A DNA stretch of 64,000 nucleotides, taken from assembly GCA_002706685.1 (NCBI GenBank), contig PALV01000013.1:186001-250000 (forward strand). The letters are read 5' to 3'. Below, in pieces: positions 55,095 to 64,000 of the stretch. How positions within the stretch are numbered: position 1 is the first letter of the stretch; every line of letters begins with the position of its first letter. A model generated the notes under the pieces. That model made no database searches. It was not told the origin of the DNA and saw only the letters and a program-made list of their open reading frames with translations. The DNA is from Gammaproteobacteria bacterium (lineage in GTDB: Bacteria > Pseudomonadota > Gammaproteobacteria > Pseudomonadales > Pseudohongiellaceae). Made by a program: the position numbers and the translations under genes.

Positions 55095-56119
55095 TTGGCA
55101 AACCCTTGTGTCATTTCAGCCAGCTGCTGCAGTTTCTCTAGCGCAGCACCACTTTTCAGTATCTCTTGTGCGCGTGCCACACCTGCCGGCAGATCGTCGC
55201 AGAGGTTAGCCGCGTAGATGGCAGCTCCGGCGTTCAAAGCCACAATATCGCCTGCAGCCTCGTCCTGGTAGCTCAGTGCTTTTTTCACCAGCTCCAGGCT
55301 CTGCTGTGGAGACTCCACCTGCAGGGCACGATAGTCACTGCGCTGCTGCATGCCGAAGTCCGCTGGCGACACGGTATACCGTGTGATATGTCCATCTCGC
55401 AATTCACCGATCTGCGTACTCGCGGACAGGCTGATTTCATCCAGTCCGTCGTCAGCGGCCAGCACCAGCACATGCCGGCTGCCAAGTTCCTGAAGGACAT
55501 CCAGTATCGGCTCGATCCATTCCGCAGCAAATACTCCCATCACCTGATTCGGAGCACCCGCTGGATTCGTCAATGGTCCCAGCATATTAAAGATGGTACG
55601 CACACCGATTTCACGGCGCGGGCCAATTACATGCTTCATGGCGCTGTGGTGTCCGGGCGCAAACATGAAACCGACTCCCAGGGTCTGAATACATTGCGCT
55701 ACCTGTTCCGGACTGATACCAAGGTTGACGCCAGCCGCCTCCAGCAGATCAGCGCTGCCGCTTTTGCTGGTGGCTCCACGGTTGCCATGCTTGGCCACCC
55801 GGGCGCCTGCGCAGGCTGCCACCATGGCCGCCGATGTAGAAATATTGAAGGTGTCTGTGCCCGTACCACCGGTACCGCAGGTATCCACCAGATGTGCGTC
55901 CGGTGGCACTGCAACAGGCGTTGCCAGCTCCCGCATGACGCGTGCCGCACCCAGCAACTCAGCTGTTTTTATGCCCTTGATCTGCAGGGCGACGAGGAAG
56001 GCAGCGATCTGGGCATCAGTGCACTGACCGGTCATCATCTCGCGAATCAGCCCTGCTGTCTGGCCTGCATCCAGATCCTGCCCTGCTGACAGGTGCCGTA
56101 TCGCCTGTTTGATATCCAT
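55091..56119 (-). CDS. trpD: Anthranilate phosphoribosyltransferase
   Basis: LVDTCGTGGTGTDTFNISTSAAMVAACAGARVAKHGNRGATSKSGSADLLEAAGV. Confidence 0.98.
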   Translation of the reverse strand: MDIKQAIRHLSAGQDLDAGQTAGLIREMMTGQCTDAQIAAFLVALQIKGIKTAELLGAARVMRELATPVAVPPDAHLVDTCGTGGTGTDTFNISTSAAMVAACAGARVAKHGNRGATSKSGSADLLEAAGVNLGISPEQVAQCIQTLGVGFMFAPGHHSAMKHVIGPRREIGVRTIFNMLGPLTNPAGAPNQVMGVFAAEWIEPILDVLQELGSRHVLVLAADDGLDEISLSASTQIGELRDGHITRYTVSPADFGMQQRSDYRALQVESPQQSLELVKKALSYQDEAAGDIVALNAGAAIYAANLCDDLPAGVARAQEILKSGAALEKLQQLAEMTQGFAK

Positions 56120-56126
56120 GTGGCTG

Positions 56127-56708
56127 TTATCCTCTTTCCAGAAAGTTCTGCAGCAACTGGTGACCGTGTTCGCTCAGGATGGATTCCGGGTGAAATTGCA
56201 CGCCTTCCACGTCCAGCGTTTTATGACGCACACCCATAATCTCGTCGACACTGCCATCAGGCAGCTGCGTCCATGCTGTCACTTCGAGGCAGTCCGGCAG
56301 GGTTTTACTGTCAATTACCAGTGAATGATAGCGGGTCGCTGTAAAAGGACTGGGCAGCCCGCTGAATACGCCGACATTCTGGTGGTAGACCGGAGACAGC
56401 TTGCCGTGCATCACCTGACGGGCACGGATGACGTCACCGCCGTAGGCCTGCCCGATAGCCTGATGACCCAGGCAAACGCCGAGCAATGGAATTTTTCCAG
56501 CAAAGCTCTTGATGACATCAATCGAGATACCCGCCTCAGAGGGGGTGCAGGGGCCTGGTGAAATGACGATTTTCTGCGGCGCCAGCTTTTCGATATCAGC
56601 CAGCGATATGGCGTCGTTGCGATACACCTGGACATCCGCTCCCAGTTCACCCAGGTACTGCACAATGTTCCAGGTGAAGGAATCGTAATTGTCGATCATC
56701 AATATCAT
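56127..56708 (-). CDS. trpG: Anthranilate synthase component II (glutamine amidotransferase)
   Basis: [23 protein letters not shown]...[14 protein letters not shown]...[17 protein letters not shown]. Confidence 0.97.
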   Translation of the reverse strand: MILMIDNYDSFTWNIVQYLGELGADVQVYRNDAISLADIEKLAPQKIVISPGPCTPSEAGISIDVIKSFAGKIPLLGVCLGHQAIGQAYGGDVIRARQVMHGKLSPVYHQNVGVFSGLPSPFTATRYHSLVIDSKTLPDCLEVTAWTQLPDGSVDEIMGVRHKTLDVEGVQFHPESILSEHGHQLLQNFLERG

Positions 56709-56845
56709 GCGCGGCAGCCCTCAGTGTTCCAGCCGGCTATTTTCGCTGAAATCGGGCAGAACATAAACCATTGAAACACAATTGCCGCTGCCTGCACGGA
56801 TGGGCACTGCCATGTCGCAAGTTCATCAGACGTCACAAGGCAGAC

Positions 56846-57982
56846 TCAAGGCTGCAGCGTGACATAATCAGCCAACAGGGCGCGGATTTGTGCCCGACTG
56901 GCGCTGGCGTCATAAGCCGTCGCTTCTGCCGCCTCACCAGCAAGCCCGAACACAGATACAAAAAGTGGCATGCCATTGGCCGTTTCCGAAAAGACGAAGG
57001 CCTCATCAGCATCAATGTATTCCTGCCAGACGGCTCTGACGTCGCGCCAGAATTGCTCGGTTGCCTGCCAGTACTCATCGCCAGCCGTAAAGTCAAAGTC
57101 CGCCAGACGCTCATAGCGCGCAACGCCCAGCTCCTTGGAGAGGTAGGGTTGCGATTCGCGCAATTGACCGGGCGCATCCAGTGCAACTTTGAAATTCTCT
57201 TCTTCCTGAACCCAGCCAGTGGGCGTGATCGTATGCCGGTTGGTTCCCACCAGAACCTGATAGTCCTGCCGGACACTGGATTCCCTGCGCGGCAATGGTC
57301 TCCATGTAGTCGAGCTGAGCCACGAGGAGATATTGTGATCGTGCTGCCAGCGACCAACCGCGGCGTATCGTGGCGAGTCATCGACCTGATAGACGGATTG
57401 CGACCAGACGCCCTCCATCTCCTCCGCGACCAGCGGCTGCGATACGAATTCATCAAGACCATTAAAGACTCGAATGCTGGACGGCTCGTACTGCCAGTCC
57501 TGCCGCCAGTGCTTTTGCACCATAGGCGCTGACACATTCCCAGACTCGTCTACGTACTGCATCACCATGATGTGCTGCAGACTGATAAAGTCATCGCGAT
57601 CTTCAATCACATAGACGTATTCAGTGGCCCACGACTGATAAGGCCGGTCGGGCTCGAATCCAGGCGTGTAGCCAACGGTTTCCAGAAAATCGAAGCTGAC
57701 CCGATATCCCCCCGCCATTGACAGAATGGCCATCCGGTCGCGCTCAAAGTCTTCCAGCCCGTCATTTTGCAGCGCCTGCCATGCATCGCTCGGCGCTTCT
57801 GCCAGCTCAAGCTCTGCACCCTGTGTTGTGCCCCCGCGCGCCTGCATGTCACAGGCCGGTGAGAACTGCCAACTGAAAGTAAACAGACGTGCCTGTGAGC
57901 AGTCCGCGTCGTCACTCTGTGCCGATGCGCTATTGAGCGAGCTCAGCAGCAGGATCAGCAACAGAACCACATGTGATTTCAT
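56846..57982 (-). CDS. DUF6607-type exported protein
   Basis: Signal peptide; 378 aa; FDFLETVGYTPGFEPDRPYQSWATEYVYVIEDRDDFISLQHIMVM...HKHWRQDW-type motif (VQKHWRQDWQYEP). Confidence 0.7.
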   Translation of the reverse strand: MKSHVVLLLILLLSSLNSASAQSDDADCSQARLFTFSWQFSPACDMQARGGTTQGAELELAEAPSDAWQALQNDGLEDFERDRMAILSMAGGYRVSFDFLETVGYTPGFEPDRPYQSWATEYVYVIEDRDDFISLQHIMVMQYVDESGNVSAPMVQKHWRQDWQYEPSSIRVFNGLDEFVSQPLVAEEMEGVWSQSVYQVDDSPRYAAVGRWQHDHNISSWLSSTTWRPLPRRESSVRQDYQVLVGTNRHTITPTGWVQEEENFKVALDAPGQLRESQPYLSKELGVARYERLADFDFTAGDEYWQATEQFWRDVRAVWQEYIDADEAFVFSETANGMPLFVSVFGLAGEAAEATAYDASASRAQIRALLADYVTLQP

Positions 57983-58099
57983 CAGAAAACTCCTTGATCA
58001 ACATACAAGTGCAAGTACACATGATATGAGCGCGAGTTTACAGTACTGGCGGTATATTCTTAACGGCGAGAGCGAGAGAGTTCCCCAGGAATCAGAACC

Positions 58100-59107
58100 T
58101 CAGTTGGAACTCTGGGCCTGAGCCGCCTCTTCCAGCCGCGCCCCGGCCAGAATGCCAGGCATCGCGTAATTGCCTTCGTGGCAGGCGTATTCGTAGATAC
58201 CCTCACTCTGCTTCATTTCCAGCTCACCGGTCCAGGCCTCCCGGTACAGGTCAGGATCCTCAATGGTGAACTTGTAATTCAGCACGTTCTCGCGGCTGAT
58301 GCGAAAACGCTCGGTGATGGTGGCATTTTCCGAGGTATAGCCGCCACCACGGGCAACCTGCAGTGGATGAAACCCTTTGGTGACCACCACCAGCTCATCG
58401 CCTTCATAATAGCCAACGGAGTTGCCATGCCACTTGGGAATCATGTTCTCGGAGAACTCGGCATCAATCGCCACAATACGGGCGTCGTTGACCATCTCGG
58501 CCATGATCACCACGTGAGTAGGCGACTGCACAATCTGCATGTTGTTGTTATACAGAGAGGGGGTAAACGGGATGACGCTGGAAAAACTGATCAGACAGCG
58601 CTCGGACAGTGGAAAACCTTCCGGACCTGCGTTTTTTTCGATGTGATCGTAGCTCATGCGGGCGCGCTGGGCATTGCGGTTGTCCCGGCCATCTTCACGC
58701 CAGGGAATGCGGCCATCTTCTGGATAGATGACAAAGGAGGTGCGCAGCTCGCCGTCCACACTGCCCAGGCCATCACGGATATCAATCCAGAACGAGTTGT
58801 AGGCACCAACATTGTCAGGGCCCGGCGCCTCTGCACCGGTGGCCTCCAGGGCCTCTGCCCACTGCTCGAAACTCGGGACAAGTTCGGCCATGCGCTCCGG
58901 ACTGATGACCAGCGCACCCTCGAATACCGGCGAGCGTTCCATGCTGGTCCGGGAGGAGTAATCCCACATACCCTGCACATCAGGCACTCCCCAGGATGTT
59001 CTGGGCACTTCAAAATCGCTGGCAACGGCAATAGTACAGGCCAGCATTGCCGATCCACTCAGGGCTAAACGCAGGAAATTACGAGGTGTTCCATTGAGCA
59101 CGGTCAT
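58100..59107 (-). CDS. Conserved exported hypothetical protein
   Basis: MTVLNGTPRNFLRLALSGSAMLACTIAVASDFEVPRTSWGVPDVQGMWDYSSRTSMERSPVF; start at 59107 (the ORF track extends to 59362). Confidence 0.75.
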   Translation of the reverse strand: MTVLNGTPRNFLRLALSGSAMLACTIAVASDFEVPRTSWGVPDVQGMWDYSSRTSMERSPVFEGALVISPERMAELVPSFEQWAEALEATGAEAPGPDNVGAYNSFWIDIRDGLGSVDGELRTSFVIYPEDGRIPWREDGRDNRNAQRARMSYDHIEKNAGPEGFPLSERCLISFSSVIPFTPSLYNNNMQIVQSPTHVVIMAEMVNDARIVAIDAEFSENMIPKWHGNSVGYYEGDELVVVTKGFHPLQVARGGGYTSENATITERFRISRENVLNYKFTIEDPDLYREAWTGELEMKQSEGIYEYACHEGNYAMPGILAGARLEEAAQAQSSN

Positions 59108-59198
59108 ACGGTCGGCCTCTTTTTTATTGTGATTGTTTTTTGAGTATAGCCGCCCCAAGCGATCTGACAATAGGCCAGAATACCTATTCTGAATCCGT

Positions 59199-60176
59199 TC
59201 ATCCAGCCGGCGCGCTGCATGAGGCGCCAAACCGGTAACAACTGAAGCAACGCGGGTGACGCAGCATGATGCGCCTGTCAAGGCTCTCGGTAAGCGTTGC
59301 ACCGAGATCATAATCAGGGTCATCATCCACCAGAGTACAGGCGTATACACGCACGCCGGCATTGGTATTGATCAGCATGCGCGTATAGGTGCACATGAAG
59401 TGCGCACGACTTTCCCGCGTCGGGTATTTTTCCATGCAGCTGGCGGTGACTTCCGGACTGCCATTTTCTGTGCCAGGTGTCCCAAGGTCAGGAAAGGAAG
59501 TAAACAACAGATTCTCCGGCACGTCGTGCTTGCGAAAAACCTCCCGAAAGCGGTTTTCCACCTGGTGAAGATCTTCGTCCGGATCGCTCTGCCTCGCGAT
59601 TGACACTTTGAATCCGTTTTCATGCAGCCATCTGATGCTTTGCAAAGATTCCTGGAACGATCCATCGCCACGGCCGGCGTCGTGACGCTTGATGTCAGGA
59701 TAATCCAGGCTGATACGGAAATGTATTGGATTGGGATTGGCAAGCAACGGCAGTATCTGATGCGATCGCTGCATGACGACGCGTGTCCCGTTGGTCAGCA
59801 CAAAACAGGGCCGATGGCGGCTGGCATAATCCAGAATGCTGACAAACTCACGGATTACAAAGGGTTCCCCGCCAGTGAAAGAAAACTGCTCCACGCCCAT
59901 CTCAACCGCCTCATGAATAAACGGTTTAAGCTGCTCAAGCGTCATCGCCGGGATCCGGCTGTCACCTGGGTGTGAGCCCTCCAGACAGAAAGGGCAGGCC
60001 AGATTGCATGCTGTGCCGGTGTGAATCCACAACTCTCGCAACTGATCCGCGTCAATATGACCGCGTGGCTCACCGGCTCGAGTGTGGGTCCAGCTGTCGG
60101 CATGTCGCGGTGACAGCAGCTGCTTTGTGTCTAATGTCTGCACATCACTACTATTTACTGTCATTTCTGGATCCAT
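59199..60176 (-). CDS. Radical SAM protein with SPASM-like C-terminal cysteine cluster
   Basis: WIHTGTACNLACPFCLEGSHPGDSRIPAMTLEQLKPFIHEAVEMGVEQFSFTGGEPFV (CxxxCxxC); C-terminal C...INTNAGVRVYAC...DYDLGAT...CFSCYRFGASC. Confidence 0.88.
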   Translation of the reverse strand: MDPEMTVNSSDVQTLDTKQLLSPRHADSWTHTRAGEPRGHIDADQLRELWIHTGTACNLACPFCLEGSHPGDSRIPAMTLEQLKPFIHEAVEMGVEQFSFTGGEPFVIREFVSILDYASRHRPCFVLTNGTRVVMQRSHQILPLLANPNPIHFRISLDYPDIKRHDAGRGDGSFQESLQSIRWLHENGFKVSIARQSDPDEDLHQVENRFREVFRKHDVPENLLFTSFPDLGTPGTENGSPEVTASCMEKYPTRESRAHFMCTYTRMLINTNAGVRVYACTLVDDDPDYDLGATLTESLDRRIMLRHPRCFSCYRFGASCSAPAG

Positions 60177-60186
60177 TGAGCATCAT

Positions 60187-60657
60187 TCAGGATTCACGGC
60201 TTTTCTGACTTTGCTTTGACTTCGCCAGTATGCGATCAAGGGCATTGGCGAACTGCATACGATCACCATGATTTAATGGTGCTGCCCCGCCGCTCTGAAT
60301 GCCACTGCTGCGCATTGTTTCCATGAAGTCTCTGATATTCAGTCGGGCCTTGATGTTGCTGGCAGTGTATTCTTCACCACGCGTACTCAGCGCCAGTGCA
60401 CCTTTGCCAATGATTTCGTCAGCCAGCGGGATGTCGCTGGTGATCACCAGATCACCAGGCTGCACACGCGCAGCGATCCAGTTGTCAGCCTCATCAAAGC
60501 CGCTGGCGACCTGCACAAGCTGCACATTCTTGCGCCGCGACAGATTCAAGGCATGATTGGAGACCAGCGTCATCTGAATTCCTGTGCGTTCTGCAGCTCG
60601 TAGCAGAATGTCCCGGATAACTACCGGACAGGCGTCTGCGTCCACCCAGATATTCAC
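60187..60657 (-). CDS. YaiI/YqxD family (DUF188) protein
   Basis: [28 protein letters not shown]...[26 protein letters not shown]. Confidence 0.95.
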   Translation of the reverse strand: MNIWVDADACPVVIRDILLRAAERTGIQMTLVSNHALNLSRRKNVQLVQVASGFDEADNWIAARVQPGDLVITSDIPLADEIIGKGALALSTRGEEYTASNIKARLNIRDFMETMRSSGIQSGGAAPLNHGDRMQFANALDRILAKSKQSQKSRES

Positions 60658-60835
60658 ATTGATGCCACTCCCCGGCCAGCTTAGTTGAACAGTTTAAGAT
60701 ATCAGAATTCCATGTGACTTGGCACAGTGCGGGACTGATCCTGAGCGTCGCATGTATCGTATCTAGGCTTAATATGAATACGCGAGATGCACGCACCGGC
60801 GTGCAGTCAACCAATACAGGGAGTAGTGATATCCA

Positions 60836-62335
60836 ATGAGCCAGCATGCCGAAAACTCACAAATCCTGGTCTGGTTTAGACAGGACCTGAGGCTGGCGGA
60901 TAATCCGGCCCTTGCGGTTGCCTGTCAGACGGGAAAAATCGTGCCGGTGTATATTCTTGACGACACCAATTCAGCCGATGCCGCCATGGGTGGCGCCAGT
61001 CGCTGGTGGCTGCACCAGTCGCTGCGGTCACTCTCCAAAGACCTGCAGGGCAAGCTTGTGGTGCTGGCTGGCGATCCACAAACGCTGCTGCCTCAACTTG
61101 CCAGTGCGTGTCAGGCTACCCACGTCATGTGGAACCGCTGTTACGAGCCCTGGCGCATAACACGCGATAAGAACATCAAGGATGCGCTTCGCAGCTCTGA
61201 CATTGAGGTCAGAAGCTTTAACGGGTCCCTGCTCTGGGAGCCGTGGGAAGTGCTGAAAGACGACGGCACAGCCTACAAGGTTTTTACGCCGTTTTTCCGC
61301 AACGGATGCCTGAAAGCCGGCGAACCACCAACGCCCCGCCCCCGGCCGCGGGACATCGATATTGCGCCGCTTGGAAAAATCGACTGGGAAAGCGGCAAAC
61401 TGCAGGATCAAACTGGAGACAGGGCGCTGGATCGCCTGCAACTGATGCCGGACATCCCCTGGTACGAATCGATGGCAGATGCCTGGGAAGTTGGCGAGCA
61501 GGCCGCCGATAAGCGTCTGGACTGGTTTCTCGACGAGGGCCTGCCCGGCTACCGGGACGGGCGCAACTTCCCGGCTCAGGCGCATGTCTCTCGATTGTCG
61601 CCGCACCTGCATTTTGGTGAAATATCGCCACGACAGGCCTGGCACAGGGCCAAGGCCGCCGGCCTGAGTGCGCGCTGGGAGAAAGATCTTGAGACCTTTC
61701 TGAGTGAGCTGGGCTGGCGTGAATTCTCTCACTCGCTGCTGTATTTCAACCCTGATCTGCCAGAGAACCCGATTCAGGAGAAATTCCGCCACTTTCCATG
61801 GGCAGGCGGCAAAGCCAGCAAGGACCTGTTGAAGGCCTGGCAGCGTGGCCAGACCGGTTTCCCGCTGGTCGATGCCGGAATGCGCGAGTTATGGCAGACC
61901 GGCTACATGCATAATCGTGTACGCATGGTGGTTGGCTCGTTTCTGGTCAAGAACCTGAGACTGCACTGGCATCACGGACAGGCATGGTTCTGGGATTGCC
62001 TGGTGGATGCTGACCTGGCCAATAACAGCGCCAGCTGGCAATGGATAGCAGGCTGCGGCGCCGACGCATCGCCGTACTTCAGGGTTTTCAATCCGATTAC
62101 TCAAAGCGAAAAATTTGACCCCGCAGGTGAATACATCCGTCGCTATGTACCAGAAATCGCCAAGCTGCCGGATCGTTGGCTGCATGCCCCAATGCAGGCG
62201 CCACGCAGTGAGCTGGAAAAAGCAGGTATTGTGCTGGGAGAGACGTATCCGGAAGCGATTGTCGATCTCAAGGAGTCCCGCGTCGCTGCCCTGGACGCGT
62301 TCAAGTCACTCAAGTCTATAGAAGACCCAGGTTGA
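60836..62335 (+). CDS. phrB: Deoxyribodipyrimidine photolyase / cryptochrome family
   Basis: LVWFRQDLRLADNPAL...SRLSPHLHFGEISPRQAWHRA...GFPLVDAGMRELWQTGYMHNRVRMVVGSFLVKNLRLHWHHGQAWFWDCLVDADLANNSASWQWIAGCGADASPYFRVFNP. Confidence 0.97.
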   Translation: MSQHAENSQILVWFRQDLRLADNPALAVACQTGKIVPVYILDDTNSADAAMGGASRWWLHQSLRSLSKDLQGKLVVLAGDPQTLLPQLASACQATHVMWNRCYEPWRITRDKNIKDALRSSDIEVRSFNGSLLWEPWEVLKDDGTAYKVFTPFFRNGCLKAGEPPTPRPRPRDIDIAPLGKIDWESGKLQDQTGDRALDRLQLMPDIPWYESMADAWEVGEQAADKRLDWFLDEGLPGYRDGRNFPAQAHVSRLSPHLHFGEISPRQAWHRAKAAGLSARWEKDLETFLSELGWREFSHSLLYFNPDLPENPIQEKFRHFPWAGGKASKDLLKAWQRGQTGFPLVDAGMRELWQTGYMHNRVRMVVGSFLVKNLRLHWHHGQAWFWDCLVDADLANNSASWQWIAGCGADASPYFRVFNPITQSEKFDPAGEYIRRYVPEIAKLPDRWLHAPMQAPRSELEKAGIVLGETYPEAIVDLKESRVAALDAFKSLKSIEDPG

Positions 62336-62975
62336 TGGCGCGCAGCACTGCCTGGGTGCGATCCCGCACACCCAGCTTCTCGAGTATGGAGGACACCTGA
62401 TTCTTTACGGTACCTTCTGATTTATGAATCGTGCGGGAAATTTCACGGTTACTGAAACCGCCGGCCATCAAGCGCAACACCTCTATCTCTTTTTCACTTA
62501 AGGCATCGGGCGCAGTGGAGTTGTCGAACCCGGGCTCCATCGAAGAGAGACCCTTAAGGATGCGTTCGGTAATTGCCGGCTGGACCAGCGTGCCACCGGC
62601 GTGCACACTTTCAATGGCGTCTACCAGACTGTCCAGCGACACATCTTTCAGCAGGTAACCCTTGGCACCAGCCTGTATACCCTCCAGCACTAGCTGACTG
62701 TCATCAAACGTCGTCAGGATAATGCTTGGCACCATGCAGTCGGCTTCGCCCATCGCGCGAAGGGCGTCAATGCCGGTCATTTTGGGCATGCGGATATCCA
62801 TCAGCAAGACATCCGGTGTAAATCGCCGGATACCATCAACAACCTGGCTGCCATCTTCAACCTGCCCGACAACCTCAATGCGCTCGCTCAATTCAAGCAG
62901 GCTGCAAATACCGAGGCGAACCAGGTTCTGGTCTTCGGCAATCATTACACGAATTTTTGTCTGTTCAGACGTCAT
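62316..62975 (-). CDS. NarL/FixJ-type response regulator
   Basis: REC domain MIAEDQNLVRLGICSLLE...LLMDIRMPKMTG; LuxR HTH LSEKEIEVLRLMAGGFSNREISRTIHKSEGTVKNQVSSILEKLGV. Confidence 0.93.
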   Translation of the reverse strand: MTSEQTKIRVMIAEDQNLVRLGICSLLELSERIEVVGQVEDGSQVVDGIRRFTPDVLLMDIRMPKMTGIDALRAMGEADCMVPSIILTTFDDSQLVLEGIQAGAKGYLLKDVSLDSLVDAIESVHAGGTLVQPAITERILKGLSSMEPGFDNSTAPDALSEKEIEVLRLMAGGFSNREISRTIHKSEGTVKNQVSSILEKLGVRDRTQAVLRAINLGLL

Positions 62976-63204
62976 TGATCCACACAGTATTGTGATTGTT
63001 GATTTAAAGACACTTTATTGCTCAACTGCTGGTTCAGGCAATACCACAGCAAACTTCTGGCGCCAATTGATGGTCCGCATTATGACACAGGCTTCGGCTG
63101 GCCGGGGATAGGTCTTAAGTCATCGCCAGTTTAGTGGCTTCCGGCACTGCTGGCTTAAACCTGACAGGGCCATACTGTAGCAAGACATTCAAGAGGGCCT
63201 TATT

Positions 63205-63972
63205 GTGCTGATTCACGAACTTGCGTTCTATGTTCACATCACAGCCGGCTGTGCGGGGTTGATCCTGTTCTGGGTGCCCATGCTGAGTCGCAAGGGCTCA
63301 CCACGACACAAGCAGATAGGGCGCTGGTTCGCGCGCATCATGTATACGGTGGCAGCGTCCGGGCTGATCATGGCGAGCCTGGACCTTGCCTGGCCGCTGG
63401 TCATGCACCCGGCGGGCACCACGCTTAGCGACGCACAGACTCAGAGCAGAATCGCAGAAGTACGCTACACGGCCGGTTTCCTGTGGTCACTCAGCATACT
63501 GGTATTGGTGACAACCCGACATGGATGGTTGACCATTCTTCAGCGTGAAGACCGCGCTCCGCTCCGCAGACCTCTGCACGTGGCGCTGTGCAGCCTGCTG
63601 ATGGCCGCCGGGCTGGTCATGCTGTATATGGGGCAGAGAGGCTACGATCTGTTGCTGCTGGCATTCGGTGCATTGGAAGTCTGGGTGGCTGCTGGCTGTC
63701 TGCACTATGCATTCAAGACAACACTTCAACATCCCAGGGAGTGGTGGACAGAGCATCTGGCGGCACTCACCGCTTCCGGCATAGCCGCTTATACGGCGTT
63801 TTTTGTGTTTGGCGGCGCCCGATTGCTCCAGGCCTGGATACCGGATTCATTTGCTGGCCTGAGCATCCTGCTCTGGGTTGGCCCCGGAGTGATAGGGGGT
63901 ATCACAATAGGCCGCATGACAGCGCACTACCGGCGGCGCTTTGCGCAGCCTTCCCAAAATCAGACTGTATAG
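63205..63972 (+). CDS. Polytopic membrane protein (DUF2306-like)
   Basis: Multiple hydrophobic segments; HITAGCAGLILFWVPMLSRKGSPRHKQIGRWFARIMYTVAASGLIMA. Confidence 0.65.
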   Translation: MLIHELAFYVHITAGCAGLILFWVPMLSRKGSPRHKQIGRWFARIMYTVAASGLIMASLDLAWPLVMHPAGTTLSDAQTQSRIAEVRYTAGFLWSLSILVLVTTRHGWLTILQREDRAPLRRPLHVALCSLLMAAGLVMLYMGQRGYDLLLLAFGALEVWVAAGCLHYAFKTTLQHPREWWTEHLAALTASGIAAYTAFFVFGGARLLQAWIPDSFAGLSILLWVGPGVIGGITIGRMTAHYRRRFAQPSQNQTV

Positions 63973-64000
63973 GACTAACGATACAAAAAAACTTTCGCTG

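Noticed and set aside
55166-56089. 307-aa plus-strand ORF opposite trpD
   Set aside because: Antisense shadow of trpD, with Cys/His-rich composition and no ribosome-binding site or homology.
58178-59068. 296-aa plus-strand ORF opposite the exported hypothetical
   Set aside because: Antisense to the better-supported minus-strand CDS, which has a signal peptide and coherent composition.

Overview
A gene-dense gammaproteobacterial chromosome segment made mostly of housekeeping genes. From left to right it carries: a truncated sensor at the left edge; tapT/DTW; the minus-strand pnp-rpsO-truB-rbfA-infB-nusA-rimP operon; tRNA-fMet and tRNA-Leu; secG-tpiA-glmM-folP-ftsH; yhbY; greA; carB-carA-dapB; an ECF sigma factor with a DUF3379 partner; an acyl-CoA dehydrogenase; divergent biotin operons (bioB-F-D and comF-bioA) around a BirA-type operator; folK-hemE-aroB-aroK; a reduced pilMN(O)Q cluster; mrcA; rpmE; chorismate mutase; priA-SPOR-hslVU-DUF971-ubiE-ubiJ; a bufferin-like RiPP metallophore cluster (precursor, DUF692/MNIO, DUF2063); osmC, crp, trpGDC; two exported proteins; an orphan radical SAM/SPASM protein; yaiI, phr, a NarL-type regulator and a membrane protein. 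The strongest signals for follow-up are: (1) the bufA/bufB/bufC-like cluster at 50160-52310, whose precursor appears to be an internal tandem duplication with the Cys-rich core in only one copy; (2) a 265-bp MITE-like element with 33-bp terminal inverted repeats between carB and greA; (3) a 38-bp direct repeat of the tRNA-fMet 3' end that looks like an integration scar; (4) a stand-alone 290-aa 'mini' TonB-receptor barrel protein; (5) a shortened type IV pilus alignment/secretin locus. All calls are by inspection of the sequence and ORF track; no database search was run.
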